A stretch of 64,000 bases of DNA from JBBDSU01 sp040904825 (GTDB taxonomy: Bacteria > Actinomycetota > Nitriliruptoria > Nitriliruptorales > Nitriliruptoraceae): NCBI GenBank assembly GCA_040904825.1, contig JBBDSU010000030.1, forward strand, positions 89,368 to 153,367. The letters run 5' to 3'. The notes beneath the pieces are model-generated. The model was given only the letters and a program-made list of their open reading frames with translations. It did no database searches and had not been told where the DNA came from. Shown here one piece after another: positions 39,588 through 48,414 of the stretch (the stretch's first letter is position 1; each line of letters begins with the position of its first letter). Both the position numbers and the translations under genes were made by a program.

Positions 39588-41693
39588 TTGGCGCCTGCCT
39601 CAGAAGTCACGATGCACGAAGCCTCGCAGAACCCCGACGGTGCTGCACACACCCCGCCTGAAGCCCCTCCCGTGGCTGCAAACCCGCCCGATTTCGGGGA
39701 TGGTTCCTACAGCGCAAAGAACATCACGGTCCTTGAGGGACTTGAAGCAGTCCGGCGACGTCCCGGCATGTATATCGGAACGACTGGGCAACGCGGACTC
39801 CACCATCTGGTGTGGGAAGTCATCGACAACTCGGTCGATGAAGCTCTTGCCGGTCGATGCAGCGAGATTGACGTCGTGCTGCTGGCCGACGGGGGCGTGC
39901 GCATCAGTGATGATGGCTCCGGGATCCCGGTCGACGCCCACGAAAAGGAAGGCCGGTCGGCGTTAGAAGTCGTCTTGACTGTCCTGCACGCTGGGGGAAA
40001 GTTCGACTCGAAGGCCTACGCGGTGTCGGGCGGTCTCCATGGAGTGGGCATCTCTGTGGTGAACGCGCTGTCAAGATTGCTCGTCGCAGAAGTGCGACGC
40101 GACGGAGGCCTGTTTCGCCAGTCGTATCAGCGCGGTGAACCCGATAGTCCTGTCGAGCGGGTCGGTGACTCCGACACGACGGGCACGACCATCACGTTCT
40201 ACCCGGACCCGCAGATCTTTGTCGAGGGCATTGAGTTCTCTGTTGACACCATTGCTCGCCGGCTGCGGGACACCTCTTTCTTGACAGCTGGTCTGCGGAT
40301 CGCGTTGACCGACAAGCGCATCCGCACGGACGTCGACGTTGCCGAGGCCTCTGGCGACCCCGACGCCGCGACGGATCAACAAACGGAGCAAGAACCGAAG
40401 ACGCAGATCTTTCACGCACCGGGGGGTCTGCGGGATTTCGTCGACCACGTGCGCACGACCAAAGCCAAAGATGGCCTGCACACGCCGATTCACTTCGAAG
40501 CCGAGGAGATCGGCCCCAACGGGGCCCAGTCCGTTGAAGTCGCACTCCAGTGGATCAACGATTTCAACGACGCGATCTTGAGCTTCGCCAACACGATCAG
40601 CACCCATGAGGGGGGAACCCACGAAGAGGGGTTTCGTACAGCGGTCACCTCGGTCATCAACCGATGGGCGCGTGATCGCGGACTGCTGCGGTCGAAGGAA
40701 GTCGATGCGCTGACTGGTGACGACTTGCGCAGCGGTCTTGTGGCCATCGTGTCCGTCAAGGTCGGTGATCCCCAGTTCGAAGGCCAGACCAAGACCAAGC
40801 TCGGCAACACCGAGGTCAAGTCGTTCGTGCAGACCACCACCTACGCCCGGATCGCAGAATGGTTGGAGGAACATCCCACCGAGGGACGCACGATCGTTCA
40901 CAAGGCTGAAGCGGAAGCCCAAGCCCGAATTGCTGCGCGCAAGGCACGCGACCTCACCCGTCGCAAGTCCCTGCTCGAGTCCACGTCGCTGCCAGGAAAG
41001 CTGGCGGATTGCCAATCGCGTGATCCGGCTGAATCAGAGTTGTACATCGTTGAGGGCGATTCGGCTGGTGGGTCCGCCAAGATGGCCCGAGCGCGGCAGT
41101 TCCAGGCGATTCTTCCGATTCGCGGGAAGATCATCAATGTTGAAAAGGCAAGGTTGCCCAAGATTCTTGCGAATACTGAAGTCCAGGCCCTGATCACGGC
41201 GATGGGCACGGGATTCGCCGATGATTTCGATGTGTCGAAGGCCAGATATCACAAGCTCATTCTGATGGCAGACGCAGATGTCGATGGTGCTCATATCCGC
41301 ACCCTGCTGCTGACGTTCTTGTTCCGCCACATGAAGCCATTGATGGAGGCCGGCTATGTGTACCTGGCGCAGCCACCCCTTTATCAGATCATCCACCCCA
41401 GCAAGAAGAAAGAAGTGCACTACGCATATTCCGACGCCGAGCGCGTCGCGATCATGGCGAAGCTGCCGGATAACAACAAGGTCGATGTCCAGCGCTTCAA
41501 GGGCCTTGGTGAAATGGATCCCGACCAGCTGTGGGAGACCACGATGGATCCGGAACGGCGCACGCTCAAGCTCGTGACGATGGACGACGCCGCCGCGGCT
41601 GACGAGATGTTCTCGATCCTGATGGGCGACGACGTTGAATCTCGCCGCAACTTCATCCAAGCCAACGCCAAGTACGCCACGATCGACGTGTGA
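39588..41693 (+). CDS. gyrB: DNA gyrase subunit B
   Basis: GyrB supplies the ATPase and TOPRIM parts of gyrase. TTG 39588 is taken as start because AGAGG lies eight bases upstream; ATG 39612 is the alternative. The 701-residue protein shows the GHKL ATPase (WEVIDNSVDEALAGRCSEID, VSGGLHGVGISVVNALSRLL), the transducer, the TOPRIM motif (ELYIVEGDSAGGSAKMAR, KLILMADADVDGAHIRTLLL) and the C-terminal QRFKGLGEMDPDQLWETTMD. No family-specific insertion is present. Its stop overlaps the start of a small membrane protein gene. Confidence 0.97.
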   Translation: MAPASEVTMHEASQNPDGAAHTPPEAPPVAANPPDFGDGSYSAKNITVLEGLEAVRRRPGMYIGTTGQRGLHHLVWEVIDNSVDEALAGRCSEIDVVLLADGGVRISDDGSGIPVDAHEKEGRSALEVVLTVLHAGGKFDSKAYAVSGGLHGVGISVVNALSRLLVAEVRRDGGLFRQSYQRGEPDSPVERVGDSDTTGTTITFYPDPQIFVEGIEFSVDTIARRLRDTSFLTAGLRIALTDKRIRTDVDVAEASGDPDAATDQQTEQEPKTQIFHAPGGLRDFVDHVRTTKAKDGLHTPIHFEAEEIGPNGAQSVEVALQWINDFNDAILSFANTISTHEGGTHEEGFRTAVTSVINRWARDRGLLRSKEVDALTGDDLRSGLVAIVSVKVGDPQFEGQTKTKLGNTEVKSFVQTTTYARIAEWLEEHPTEGRTIVHKAEAEAQARIAARKARDLTRRKSLLESTSLPGKLADCQSRDPAESELYIVEGDSAGGSAKMARARQFQAILPIRGKIINVEKARLPKILANTEVQALITAMGTGFADDFDVSKARYHKLILMADADVDGAHIRTLLLTFLFRHMKPLMEAGYVYLAQPPLYQIIHPSKKKEVHYAYSDAERVAIMAKLPDNNKVDVQRFKGLGEMDPDQLWETTMDPERRTLKLVTMDDAAAADEMFSILMGDDVESRRNFIQANAKYATIDV

Positions 41694-41944
41694 TGGCGCC
41701 GGAGATGCGCCATGGGACGATGCGACGTGGGCTGATCTGGCTCGCAGCAGGCGTGGTTGTCTTGGCGGGCCTGCTCGTGCTGACGGCGCCCGAGCTGCGC
41801 AACGCCGACGTGTCGGCCCTGGCCTCAATGACGCTGGTGGTGTTTGCCGCGGGAGTGCCAGGCATGGTGCTGGTGGCCGCCATCGCCCTGCGATCGCGGC
41901 GGTCCCGCAACGAGGAGCCCCCAATGGACGAGCAACACCAATGA
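41693..41944 (+). CDS. Small two-helix membrane protein between gyrB and gyrA
   Basis: An 83-residue protein from ATG 41693, overlapping the last base of the gyrB stop; ATG 41720 (MRRGLIWLAAGVV) is a plausible shorter start. Two membrane segments are visible (LIWLAAGVVVLAGLLVL and SMTLVVFAAGVPGMVLVAA) followed by a charged C-terminus (RSRRSRNEEPPMDEQHQ). I recognise no family. It ends in an ATGA overlap with another small membrane protein gene that in turn overlaps gyrA, so the four genes are one translationally linked unit. Confidence 0.6.
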   Translation: MAPEMRHGTMRRGLIWLAAGVVVLAGLLVLTAPELRNADVSALASMTLVVFAAGVPGMVLVAAIALRSRRSRNEEPPMDEQHQ

Positions 41945-41967
41945 CTGGACGAGCAACACCAATGACT
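41926..41967 (+). repeat. Perfect 21-bp tandem duplication at a stop/start overlap
   Basis: The unit GGACGAGCAACACCAATGACT occurs twice in direct succession. Each copy contains an ATGA, so the start codon of the downstream gene is duplicated (ATG 41941 and ATG 41962), while the upstream gene terminates in the first copy. Confidence 0.95.
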
Positions 41968-42255
41968 GGGCGAGCCCGCACAATCCGTGCCGCGGTCGTC
42001 GCGATCGTTGTGACGCTTGGCGCCGTCGCTGGCATCGCGGTCTTCTTGGGTTTTCCGGTGACAGGAAGCGTCATTGCCGGGGCAGTCAGTGGTGTGCTGG
42101 CGGGTGCGCTGGTGTTGGCGGCCTCGCGAAGAGCGGCATCGTTCCATCCTGCGCCGGACGTGCCGCCAGCGACTGATCCGACCGTGCCTGCCGATGAACA
42201 ACCACCCATTGCCCACAGCGACACTGCCACCGATGACACCGGCACCAGCCGATGA
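41941..42255 (+). CDS. Small membrane protein upstream of gyrA
   Basis: A 104-residue protein from ATG 41941 (or 97 residues from ATG 41962, in the second copy of a 21-bp repeat). Two hydrophobic segments (AVVAIVVTLGAVAGIAVFLG and SVIAGAVSGVLAGALVLAA) are followed by a 40-residue Pro/Asp/Thr-rich tail. Its stop overlaps the gyrA ATG. No family recognised; the GxxxG-like SVIAGAVSGVLAG pattern suggests helix packing. Confidence 0.6.
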   Translation: MTGRATPMTGRARTIRAAVVAIVVTLGAVAGIAVFLGFPVTGSVIAGAVSGVLAGALVLAASRRAASFHPAPDVPPATDPTVPADEQPPIAHSDTATDDTGTSR

Positions 42256-44873
42256 GCGAGGACGACGTGCCCGACGCACAGCCCCCAGTAGGAACCCCTG
42301 AGCCGACAGCGGCCGATCCGATCGCACGTGCTGACGACGGCACCCCGCTCGACGAAACCGGGGAAGTGCTGGCAGCGCGTGTCGAGCCGGTAGTCATTGA
42401 AGACGAGATGCGCGCCTCGTATCTCGACTATGCCATGAGCGTGATCGTTGGCCGAGCGCTGCCGGATGTTCGCGACGGTCTCAAGCCCGTGCACCGGCGC
42501 ATCCTGTTTTCGATGGATGAAACCGGATTGCGTCCAGATCGTCCTTACCGCAAATGCGCGTCGGCGGTCGGCGACGTGATGAAGAAGTATCACCCCCACG
42601 GGGACTCAGCGATCTATGACGCGCTGGTCCGGATGGGTCAGGATTTCTCCATCCGGTACGAACTCATCGACGGACACGGCAACTTTGGTTCGGTTGACGG
42701 CGACCCGGCTGCGGCGATGCGGTACACCGAATCTCGTCTGTCGCGCCTGGCGATGGAGCTGTTGCGGGACATCGATGAAGAAACCGTTGACTTCATCTCT
42801 AACTACGACGGCTATGAGAACGAGCCAGTCGTGTTGCCCGCGCGGTTCCCGAACCTGCTTGCCAATGGTGCGACCGGTATCGCCGTCGGCATGGCGACCA
42901 ACATCCCACCCCACAACCTCGGTGAGCTGATCGATGCGACGATCGCTCTGATCGACGATCCATCATTGACCGCGACCGACCTGATGGCGTACGTCCCAGG
43001 ACCTGACTTCCCGACGGCCGGATTGATCCTCGGGCAGCAGGGCATCCACGACGCTTACACGACTGGCCGCGGGTCGATCAAGGTGAGGGCTGTCTGTACG
43101 GTCGAAGAGCCTGAGGGATCCCGCGATCGTCCTCGGATCGTGGTGACCGAGATCCCCTACATGGTCAACAAGGCCTCTCTCCTGCAGAAGATCGCCCAAT
43201 TGGTCAACACCAAAGTGGTTACCGGCATCGCCGACCTCAGAGACGAGTCGTCGCGAGAAGGAATGCGGGTCGTCATCGATCTGAAGCGCGATGCGAACTC
43301 ACAGGTCGTGCTCAACCAGCTGTACAAGCACACGTCGCTGCAGGACACGTTCGGGGTCAATCTTCTCGCACTGGTCGATGGGGTTCCCAAGACGTTGACC
43401 CTGGACCAGGCGTTGACTCACTACGTCGCGCACCAGGTCGAGGTCATCACGCGCCGTACCCGCTACCGGCTGCGCAAGGCTCAAGAACGTGCTCACGTGC
43501 TCGAGGGCTTGCTGGTGGCTCTCGACCACATCGATGAGATCATCGAACTGATTCGCGGCAGTGCGTCGGCTGATGTTGCCAAGACCTCGTTGATGGAGCG
43601 TTTTTCGCTGTCGGAGATTCAAGCTCAGGCCATTCTCGACATGCAGTTGCGGCGGCTCGCTGCTCTCGAACGCCAGCGGATCCAAGACGAGTACGACCAT
43701 CTCCAGTCGTTGATCACGGAGTTGCAGGCCATTCTGGCGGATCCAACGCGCATCAAGGCGATCATCAAGGACGAATTGTCGGAGGTGAGGTCGCGGTTTG
43801 CCGACGAGCGGCGTTCACAGATCGTCCACGACGAGTCGGCCATGACGGTCGAAGACTTGATCCCGGTCGGCGACATTGTCGTGACCCTCACCCGTGCGGG
43901 TTACGTCAAGCGCATCCCGATCGACACGTTCCGGACCCAGCGCCGGGGCGGTCGGGGAGTTCGCGGCACGGACATGAAGGAAGACGACATCGTGTCGGTC
44001 CTTGTGACCTGCTCGACACACGATTACTTGTTGTTCTTTACCAACAAGGGCCGGGTGCACCGCATCAAGGCGTACCAGGTTCCGGAGCGGTCCAGGTCAG
44101 CCAAAGGTGTCTACATCGCCAACGTGCCAGGCCTGGCGCTGGACCCGGATGAACGCATCGCTGCGGTTCTGGCGCTGGACTCCTTCAGCGATGATCGAGT
44201 ACTGGTGTTTGCGACCCGCAAGGGGACGATCAAGCGGACCACTCTCGATGCTTTCGATTCATCGCGGAGCGTGTTGATCGCGATCAATCTTGCTGATGAC
44301 GATGAGCTCATTTCGGTCGCGGTCACTGACGGCAGTCGCGACCTCGCCATGATCTCGAGATCTGGGCGGGCCATCCGATTCCACGAAGACGATGCTCGGC
44401 TCATGGGCCGAACCGCTGCCGGTGTGCGCGGCATGAGACTGGCGAATGCTGACGATCGGGTTCTGGCCATGGCCCCGGTCGCGCCGGAAGGCGAAGACGA
44501 CGACAGTTTCCTGCTCGTGGTGACCGAGCAAGGTTTTGGAAAGCGCACGCCGATTTCTGCCTACACCACCCAGCGTCGTGGTGGCCAAGGGATGATCACG
44601 GTACGGCTGAGCGAGTCCCGCGGCGGCCTCGCAGGTGCACTGGTCGTGCCGTATGAAGCTGACATTCTGCTGGTGACGGACGCGGGCACGCTCATCCGCA
44701 TGAACCTCGCCGACGTGCGTCCCATGGGACGTGCGACACAGGGTGTCGCGATGATGCGCCCAGGTGATGGCGCCCAGGTGGTCGGTGTCGCCATGGTCGT
44801 CGAAGACGACGGTGATCACGATGCGCCGCTCGGTGCGGATGATGGACAACCGGCAACGTCCGACCAACAGTGA
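42252..44873 (+). CDS. gyrA: DNA gyrase subunit A
   Basis: GyrA carries the breakage-reunion site and the DNA-wrapping domain. The 873-residue protein starts at ATG 42252 in the preceding stop. A 48-residue acidic extension precedes the usual start (VEPVVIEDEMRASYLDYAMS). The quinolone region reads KKYHPHGDSAIYDALVRMGQ, with Ser119 and Asp123 at the positions of E. coli Ser83 and Asp87, a susceptible-type pattern. The catalytic tyrosine is Tyr158 in AAAMRYTESRLS. The wrapping domain contains the GyrA-box QRRGGRG (in TQRRGGRGVRGTD) and later blade repeats. The C-terminus is acidic. Confidence 0.97.
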   Translation: MSEDDVPDAQPPVGTPEPTAADPIARADDGTPLDETGEVLAARVEPVVIEDEMRASYLDYAMSVIVGRALPDVRDGLKPVHRRILFSMDETGLRPDRPYRKCASAVGDVMKKYHPHGDSAIYDALVRMGQDFSIRYELIDGHGNFGSVDGDPAAAMRYTESRLSRLAMELLRDIDEETVDFISNYDGYENEPVVLPARFPNLLANGATGIAVGMATNIPPHNLGELIDATIALIDDPSLTATDLMAYVPGPDFPTAGLILGQQGIHDAYTTGRGSIKVRAVCTVEEPEGSRDRPRIVVTEIPYMVNKASLLQKIAQLVNTKVVTGIADLRDESSREGMRVVIDLKRDANSQVVLNQLYKHTSLQDTFGVNLLALVDGVPKTLTLDQALTHYVAHQVEVITRRTRYRLRKAQERAHVLEGLLVALDHIDEIIELIRGSASADVAKTSLMERFSLSEIQAQAILDMQLRRLAALERQRIQDEYDHLQSLITELQAILADPTRIKAIIKDELSEVRSRFADERRSQIVHDESAMTVEDLIPVGDIVVTLTRAGYVKRIPIDTFRTQRRGGRGVRGTDMKEDDIVSVLVTCSTHDYLLFFTNKGRVHRIKAYQVPERSRSAKGVYIANVPGLALDPDERIAAVLALDSFSDDRVLVFATRKGTIKRTTLDAFDSSRSVLIAINLADDDELISVAVTDGSRDLAMISRSGRAIRFHEDDARLMGRTAAGVRGMRLANADDRVLAMAPVAPEGEDDDSFLLVVTEQGFGKRTPISAYTTQRRGGQGMITVRLSESRGGLAGALVVPYEADILLVTDAGTLIRMNLADVRPMGRATQGVAMMRPGDGAQVVGVAMVVEDDGDHDAPLGADDGQPATSDQQ

Positions 44874-45364
44874 TGGTGGCACCGGCCCGATCGCTGCCCG
44901 TGGTGTCGAGGATGGCTGTTGTGGCTGTGCTCATCGCGGCATGCGGAACAGGTGGCGACGTGGCCGGTGCGACATCGGAGGCAGAACACACCAGTGTGTT
45001 CTCGCTCGAGGCGGGGATGTGTTTCGACGAACTAGCTGACAGGGACGATGGATTGGTGGTTGAGGTCACAGTCGTCGATTGTGAGATGCCCCACGACAGT
45101 GAGGTCTTCGCGCGATTCAACGTGGCGGCGTCAACGGACGATCAATATCCAGGCCTCGATACTTTGCGAGCCGAAGCCGCCGATCGCTGTGGCCGGGCCT
45201 TTGAAGCGTTCGTCGGTGCCAGCTACGCCCAGTCCGAGTTGTTGGCTCGGTTTATCGTTCCGACTCAAGGTTCATGGGCCGTGGAGGATCGGGTCGTGGC
45301 CTGCTACTTGTTCCTTCCGGATGGTCAGCCGCTGACGGGGACGGCGAGGGGGCGTGGGCACTGA
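44873..45364 (+). CDS. Septum-formation-family (Septum_form) lipoprotein
   Basis: A 163-residue exported protein whose ATG 44873 overlaps the gyrA stop. The N-terminal signal (MAVVAVLIAACG) ends in a lipobox, so it is probably a lipoprotein with Cys as the first mature residue. The body has the Septum_form pattern: VFSLEAGMCFDEL, VVDCEMPHDSEVFARFNV, a YPG segment, an AEAADRCGRAFEAFVG segment, PTQGSWAVEDRVVACYLF and LTGTARG, with four cysteines positioned for two disulfides. The family name comes from a proposed role in division; the function is not firmly established. Confidence 0.78.
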   Translation: MVAPARSLPVVSRMAVVAVLIAACGTGGDVAGATSEAEHTSVFSLEAGMCFDELADRDDGLVVEVTVVDCEMPHDSEVFARFNVAASTDDQYPGLDTLRAEAADRCGRAFEAFVGASYAQSELLARFIVPTQGSWAVEDRVVACYLFLPDGQPLTGTARGRGH

Positions 45365-45551
45365 GCCACCGACCCGGCCGGATGACCACCACCCGATGTT
45401 CGTCAGCAGCGGTAGGATCTTGCAGCCTTCGCTGGCGTCATAGCTGGCATAGTTATCGGTTTACCACGATCGTGTTGGACCGGCCGTTCCCGTTGAATTG
45501 GCCGCGATCGGTCCGATGAACGGAATCCACCTCACCCAGGAGTGTGCGCTC

Positions 45552-46250
45552 GTGGCGCGACGTCGTCTGACTGTCAAGCACCTCGACCCGTGGTCGGTGT
45601 TGAAGTTCGGTGTGCTGGCCAACATCGCCATCACCGCGATTCTGCTCGTTGGGATCATGGTGGTGTGGTTTATCGTTGATCGGCTTGGCATTGTCGACCA
45701 GGTCTGTGGGATCGCAATCGACATCGGCTTTACGCAATGTGGCCTCAATACGAGCAACTTGTTCCGTGCTTCGTTGACGGTCGGGCTTCTGTGGGTCGTC
45801 GTCCAGACGGCAGTCATGGTGTTCCTCGCGTTCCTCTACAACCTGATCGCCGATCTCACCGGCGGGGTGGCCATCATTGCGGTTGATGAAGCCGTCCCCT
45901 CACCTCGTGGTGGCAAGACCGGCGGCCGGTTCGGAGCCTCATCAGCAACGGGCCACACGCCGAGTACTGATGAGCCGACCTCCAACAGAAGCCGGAGATC
46001 GCTGTCCGGCACGGCAGGGTCGCACACTGCAGCCATCCCGTCGACCGACACCGGTAAAGGGTTTGAAGGTTCGGGACGACGGCCTGGACAGGCCGCCGGA
46101 GAGTCGCCCATCGATCGCACAGCAAAGGCGCCAAGCGGCAATTCGGCGACAACGCCGCCCCGGACAGAGTCTGGTGAGCCGGCGCAGCGTTCGCAGCCTG
46201 CGCGCCGACCGTCAACGGATGACGGGGATGAACTGTTCGGTTCGCGGTGA
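45552..46250 (+). CDS. DUF3566 transmembrane protein
   Basis: A 232-residue protein; GTG 45552 is preferred because AGGAG lies upstream, ATG 45516 being an alternative. VKHLDPWSVLKFGVLANIAI then TAILLVGIMVVWFIVDRLGI form the first part of DUF3566, and LTVGLLWVVVQTAVMVFLAF is the second membrane segment. The C-terminal 110 residues are a disordered Ser/Thr/Pro/Arg tail. DUF3566 proteins follow gyrA in mycobacteria (Rv0007), matching this position. The 187 nt before it hold no other gene. Confidence 0.83.
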   Translation: MARRRLTVKHLDPWSVLKFGVLANIAITAILLVGIMVVWFIVDRLGIVDQVCGIAIDIGFTQCGLNTSNLFRASLTVGLLWVVVQTAVMVFLAFLYNLIADLTGGVAIIAVDEAVPSPRGGKTGGRFGASSATGHTPSTDEPTSNRSRRSLSGTAGSHTAAIPSTDTGKGFEGSGRRPGQAAGESPIDRTAKAPSGNSATTPPRTESGEPAQRSQPARRPSTDDGDELFGSR

Positions 46251-46287
46251 AGTAGCGGTGCCCGCACAGCCTCGCCGTTCGCGCCAC

Positions 46288-46305
46288 CGTAGCCCGACGG
46301 CTACG
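46288..46305 (+). terminator. Short stem-loop after the DUF3566 gene
   Basis: CGTAGCC-CGAC-GGCTACG, a perfect 7-bp stem with a 4-nt loop, 37 nt after the stop. Flanked by two direct copies of CGCCGTTCG. No T run. Confidence 0.45.
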
Positions 46306-46353
46306 CTTCGCCGTTCGTGCGGGATGAGTTGTCTCCCACGTTCGTTGTTCTTA

Positions 46354-46428
<75 letters not shown>

Positions 46429-46598
46429 CTTCGCAGTCATCCTGAGCCAACTTCGTCTCATCACGTGCTGGTCTCGATGGCCCATCGGCGCCTGGATAGC
46501 CATAGACGTTGCCACGGCCCCCGATAGCATCGGTGTGGACTAGCGCGATGTTGATACGCATCCATCCTCGTGGTGAGGGTGATACGGAAGGAAACGAA

Positions 46599-46868
46599 AT
46601 GGCGAAGAAGCGTCTGTCCAAGAAGGTCGCAAAGATCGAGAAGAAGGCCGACCGTCTTCGCAAGCGTGCGGAAAAGAAGGGCCACGATCTGCAGAACCGG
46701 GCCTCGGACAAGATCGACGACCTTCAGCGCGACAAGAAGCCACGAGGGGGCAAGAAGGGCCTGTTGGCCGGCCTCGTGGCCGTCGGCGCAGCCGTGGGAA
46801 TGGTGGCGAAGCGCAAGCGAGACCAAGAACTTGACGATTCGCTGTGGGAAGAGCCTAAGTCGCTCTGA
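46599..46868 (+). CDS. Small basic membrane protein with DLW-39-like C-terminus
   Basis: An 89-residue protein from ATG 46599, with GGAAGGAAA upstream. The first 50 residues are strongly basic and helical (MAKKRLSKKVAKIEKKADRL, likely coiled coil). One membrane segment follows (GLLAGLVAVGAAVGMVA), then a basic stretch and DDSLWEEPKSL. The single helix followed by charged residues and a terminal D-x-L-W resembles the DLW-39 family found near gyrA in actinobacteria, here with an N-terminal extension. Function unknown. Confidence 0.68.
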   Translation: MAKKRLSKKVAKIEKKADRLRKRAEKKGHDLQNRASDKIDDLQRDKKPRGGKKGLLAGLVAVGAAVGMVAKRKRDQELDDSLWEEPKSL

Positions 46869-46903
46869 AATCCCACACGTGTGGAACAACACGCGTGGGA
46901 TTT
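46868..46903 (+). terminator. Long hairpin terminator
   Basis: AAATCCCACACGTGT pairs with ACACGCGTGGGATTT over 15 bp with one mismatch, loop GGAACA, starting in the stop codon of the DLW-39-like gene; the 3' arm ends in TTT. Confidence 0.8.
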
Positions 46904-46928
46904 CCACATATTCCACAGGTTATCCACA
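46900..46928 (+). promoter_or_regulatory. Cluster of three abutting DnaA-box-like sequences
   Basis: ATTTCCACA (46900-46908), TATTCCACA (46909-46917) and the perfect DnaA box TTATCCACA (46920-46928) lie in the same orientation in 29 bp, between two convergent genes 11.7 kb from oriC. Confidence 0.55.
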
Positions 46929-46979
46929 GGGATGCTGAGTCCCGTGGTCGACCGCATGGTTGAGTTGAGGCCTGTGGGG

Positions 46980-47732
46980 TCAAGCCGCGTCGGTTTGCCT
47001 GCGCCGCTCTGACTGGGCTGATAGGAGCGCTTCTGCTTCTTCGGCGGTCGGAGCCGACCCACCGAGGTGCGCAGGCAGCCACCAGTCCTCGCCCGCTTCC
47101 GGCTGGACGGGATAATCGGCCTGGCATTGGCGCAATAAGGCATCGATCCGACCCATCAGTTGGCGGGTCCTCAAGGATGCGGTGCGGCCCTCGGGTATGA
47201 AGGGTTCGCCGTAGCGAATGATCACGGTGACTTTTCGGGGCGGCCGAACCTTGCGCCACTTGGTCAACAGGCGCTGGCTTCCCCATATCGCGATGGGGAC
47301 GATGGGTGCACCGGCGGCTTCTGCCATGCGCACCGTTCCACTCTTGGCACGTCGCAGCGTGAACGACGGACTGATCGTCCCTTCAGGATGGATGCCGACG
47401 AGACCTCCGGCGGCGAGAACGGAACGTGCCGCGTCTGCCGCCGCCAGCGGATCTCCGTGAACGTCGACGGGGATTTGTTTGAATCGACGGAGGAGGAAGC
47501 CTGCGATCGGAATGTCGAAGAATTCCTTGCGGGCAAGAAAATGGACTACTCGGCGAGGGCGCGGCGGCGCCAACGCGACAATGGCAAAATCGAGGTAGCC
47601 GATGTGGTTGCTGGCCAACATGGCTGGACCATGCCGCGGGATGTGTTCGGCCCCGTAGACCCTCAAGTCGATGGCCCACAGGCGAAAAGCCAGCTCAATA
47701 ACGCGGCTGCCGAACCGATAGAACAGTCCCAC
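46980..47732 (-). CDS. 1-acyl-sn-glycerol-3-phosphate acyltransferase (PlsC-like)
   Basis: A 250-residue membrane-associated acyltransferase. GTG 47732 is chosen because GGAGG lies upstream; ATG 47765 would add 11 residues, and the longer frame to 47849 runs into tRNA-Ala. Motif I is ASNHIGYLDFAIVA (NH-x4-D); motif III region is GLVGIHPEGTISPS; APIVPIAIWGSQRLL is motif IV. An N-terminal hydrophobic patch may anchor it. It would acylate lysophosphatidic acid or a related lipid. The C-terminus is a 40-residue charged tail. Confidence 0.88.
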   Translation of the reverse strand: MGLFYRFGSRVIELAFRLWAIDLRVYGAEHIPRHGPAMLASNHIGYLDFAIVALAPPRPRRVVHFLARKEFFDIPIAGFLLRRFKQIPVDVHGDPLAAADAARSVLAAGGLVGIHPEGTISPSFTLRRAKSGTVRMAEAAGAPIVPIAIWGSQRLLTKWRKVRPPRKVTVIIRYGEPFIPEGRTASLRTRQLMGRIDALLRQCQADYPVQPEAGEDWWLPAHLGGSAPTAEEAEALLSAQSERRRQTDAA

Positions 47733-47812
47733 CGTCGAGCAACCTCCACCCGCACGCCTGGGCATTTGCCGCTGCGGAATCAACACGGCGGCGATGACAG
47801 GACATCGCCAAG

Positions 47813-47886
47813 TGGACCCGATCGGATTTGAACCGACGACTTCCTGCATGCAAAGCAGGTGCTCTGCCAGACTGAGCTACGGGCCC
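47813..47886 (-). tRNA. alaT: tRNA-Ala (TGC)
   Basis: A 74-nt cloverleaf on the minus strand: acceptor GGGCCCG with CGGGTCC (one G-T pair), discriminator A, anticodon stem CCTGC/GCAGG around TTTGCAT (anticodon TGC, plus-strand 47850-47852) and T loop TTCAAAT. CCA not encoded. In mycobacteria alaT follows ileT in the same direction; here it is inverted. Confidence 0.97.
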
Positions 47887-48005
47887 GCGAGGCGCTTAGC
47901 GTAGGCCATCGTGTCGCTGCGGTCGTACCCTCCGGCGACAGCCAACGTGTGATGTCAGCTGGGAAGGCGCAGGATGGCCAGTTCGAAGAACCAGGACCGT
48001 GCCGT

Positions 48006-48329
48006 ATGAAACGTGTGGCGAAGTGGCTGGCGCTGTTTGGTGCGCTGCTCGGCGCCACGATCGTCGGAACGAATTTTGGCTGGCGATGGGTGATGGCGCC
48101 GTTGCTCGGCTTTGGCATGTTGACATGGCTGTTCGCATCGTTGCGCGTATTAGTGCACGACGGGCGTAACGCGGGCGAGTCCGTCGACGATGACGTCGAT
48201 GAACATGCCAATACGCTCTTTTGGTGTGAAGAGTGCGGGACCGAGTTGTTGCTGATCGTCCGGGGGTCGAAGCGTCCACCAAGTCATTGCGGTCAGCGGA
48301 TGCACGAACGGACAGAACTCTTGAATTGA
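48006..48329 (+). CDS. Small membrane protein with zinc-ribbon-like end
   Basis: A 107-residue protein from ATG 48006 (AGGA upstream; ATG 47952 possible). Two membrane segments (WLALFGALLGATIVGTNFGW and WVMAPLLGFGMLTWLFASL) are followed by an acidic stretch and FWCEECGTELLLIVRGSKRP then PSHCGQRMHER, where C-x2-C and C-x4-H could bind zinc. Family not recognised. Confidence 0.6.
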   Translation: MKRVAKWLALFGALLGATIVGTNFGWRWVMAPLLGFGMLTWLFASLRVLVHDGRNAGESVDDDVDEHANTLFWCEECGTELLLIVRGSKRPPSHCGQRMHERTELLN

Positions 48330-48414
48330 TGCGGGAGGGGCTCGAGGTACGCCTCCGCAGCGGGGCCTGTGGCTGCTGTGGAATGTGTGGGTCCCGTGGG
48401 TCCCGTGATTCTTA

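Noticed and set aside
41034..42599. 521-codon minus-strand frame across gyrB, the small genes and gyrA
   Set aside because: Opposite strand of well-identified gyrase genes; composition is the usual high-GC antisense artefact.
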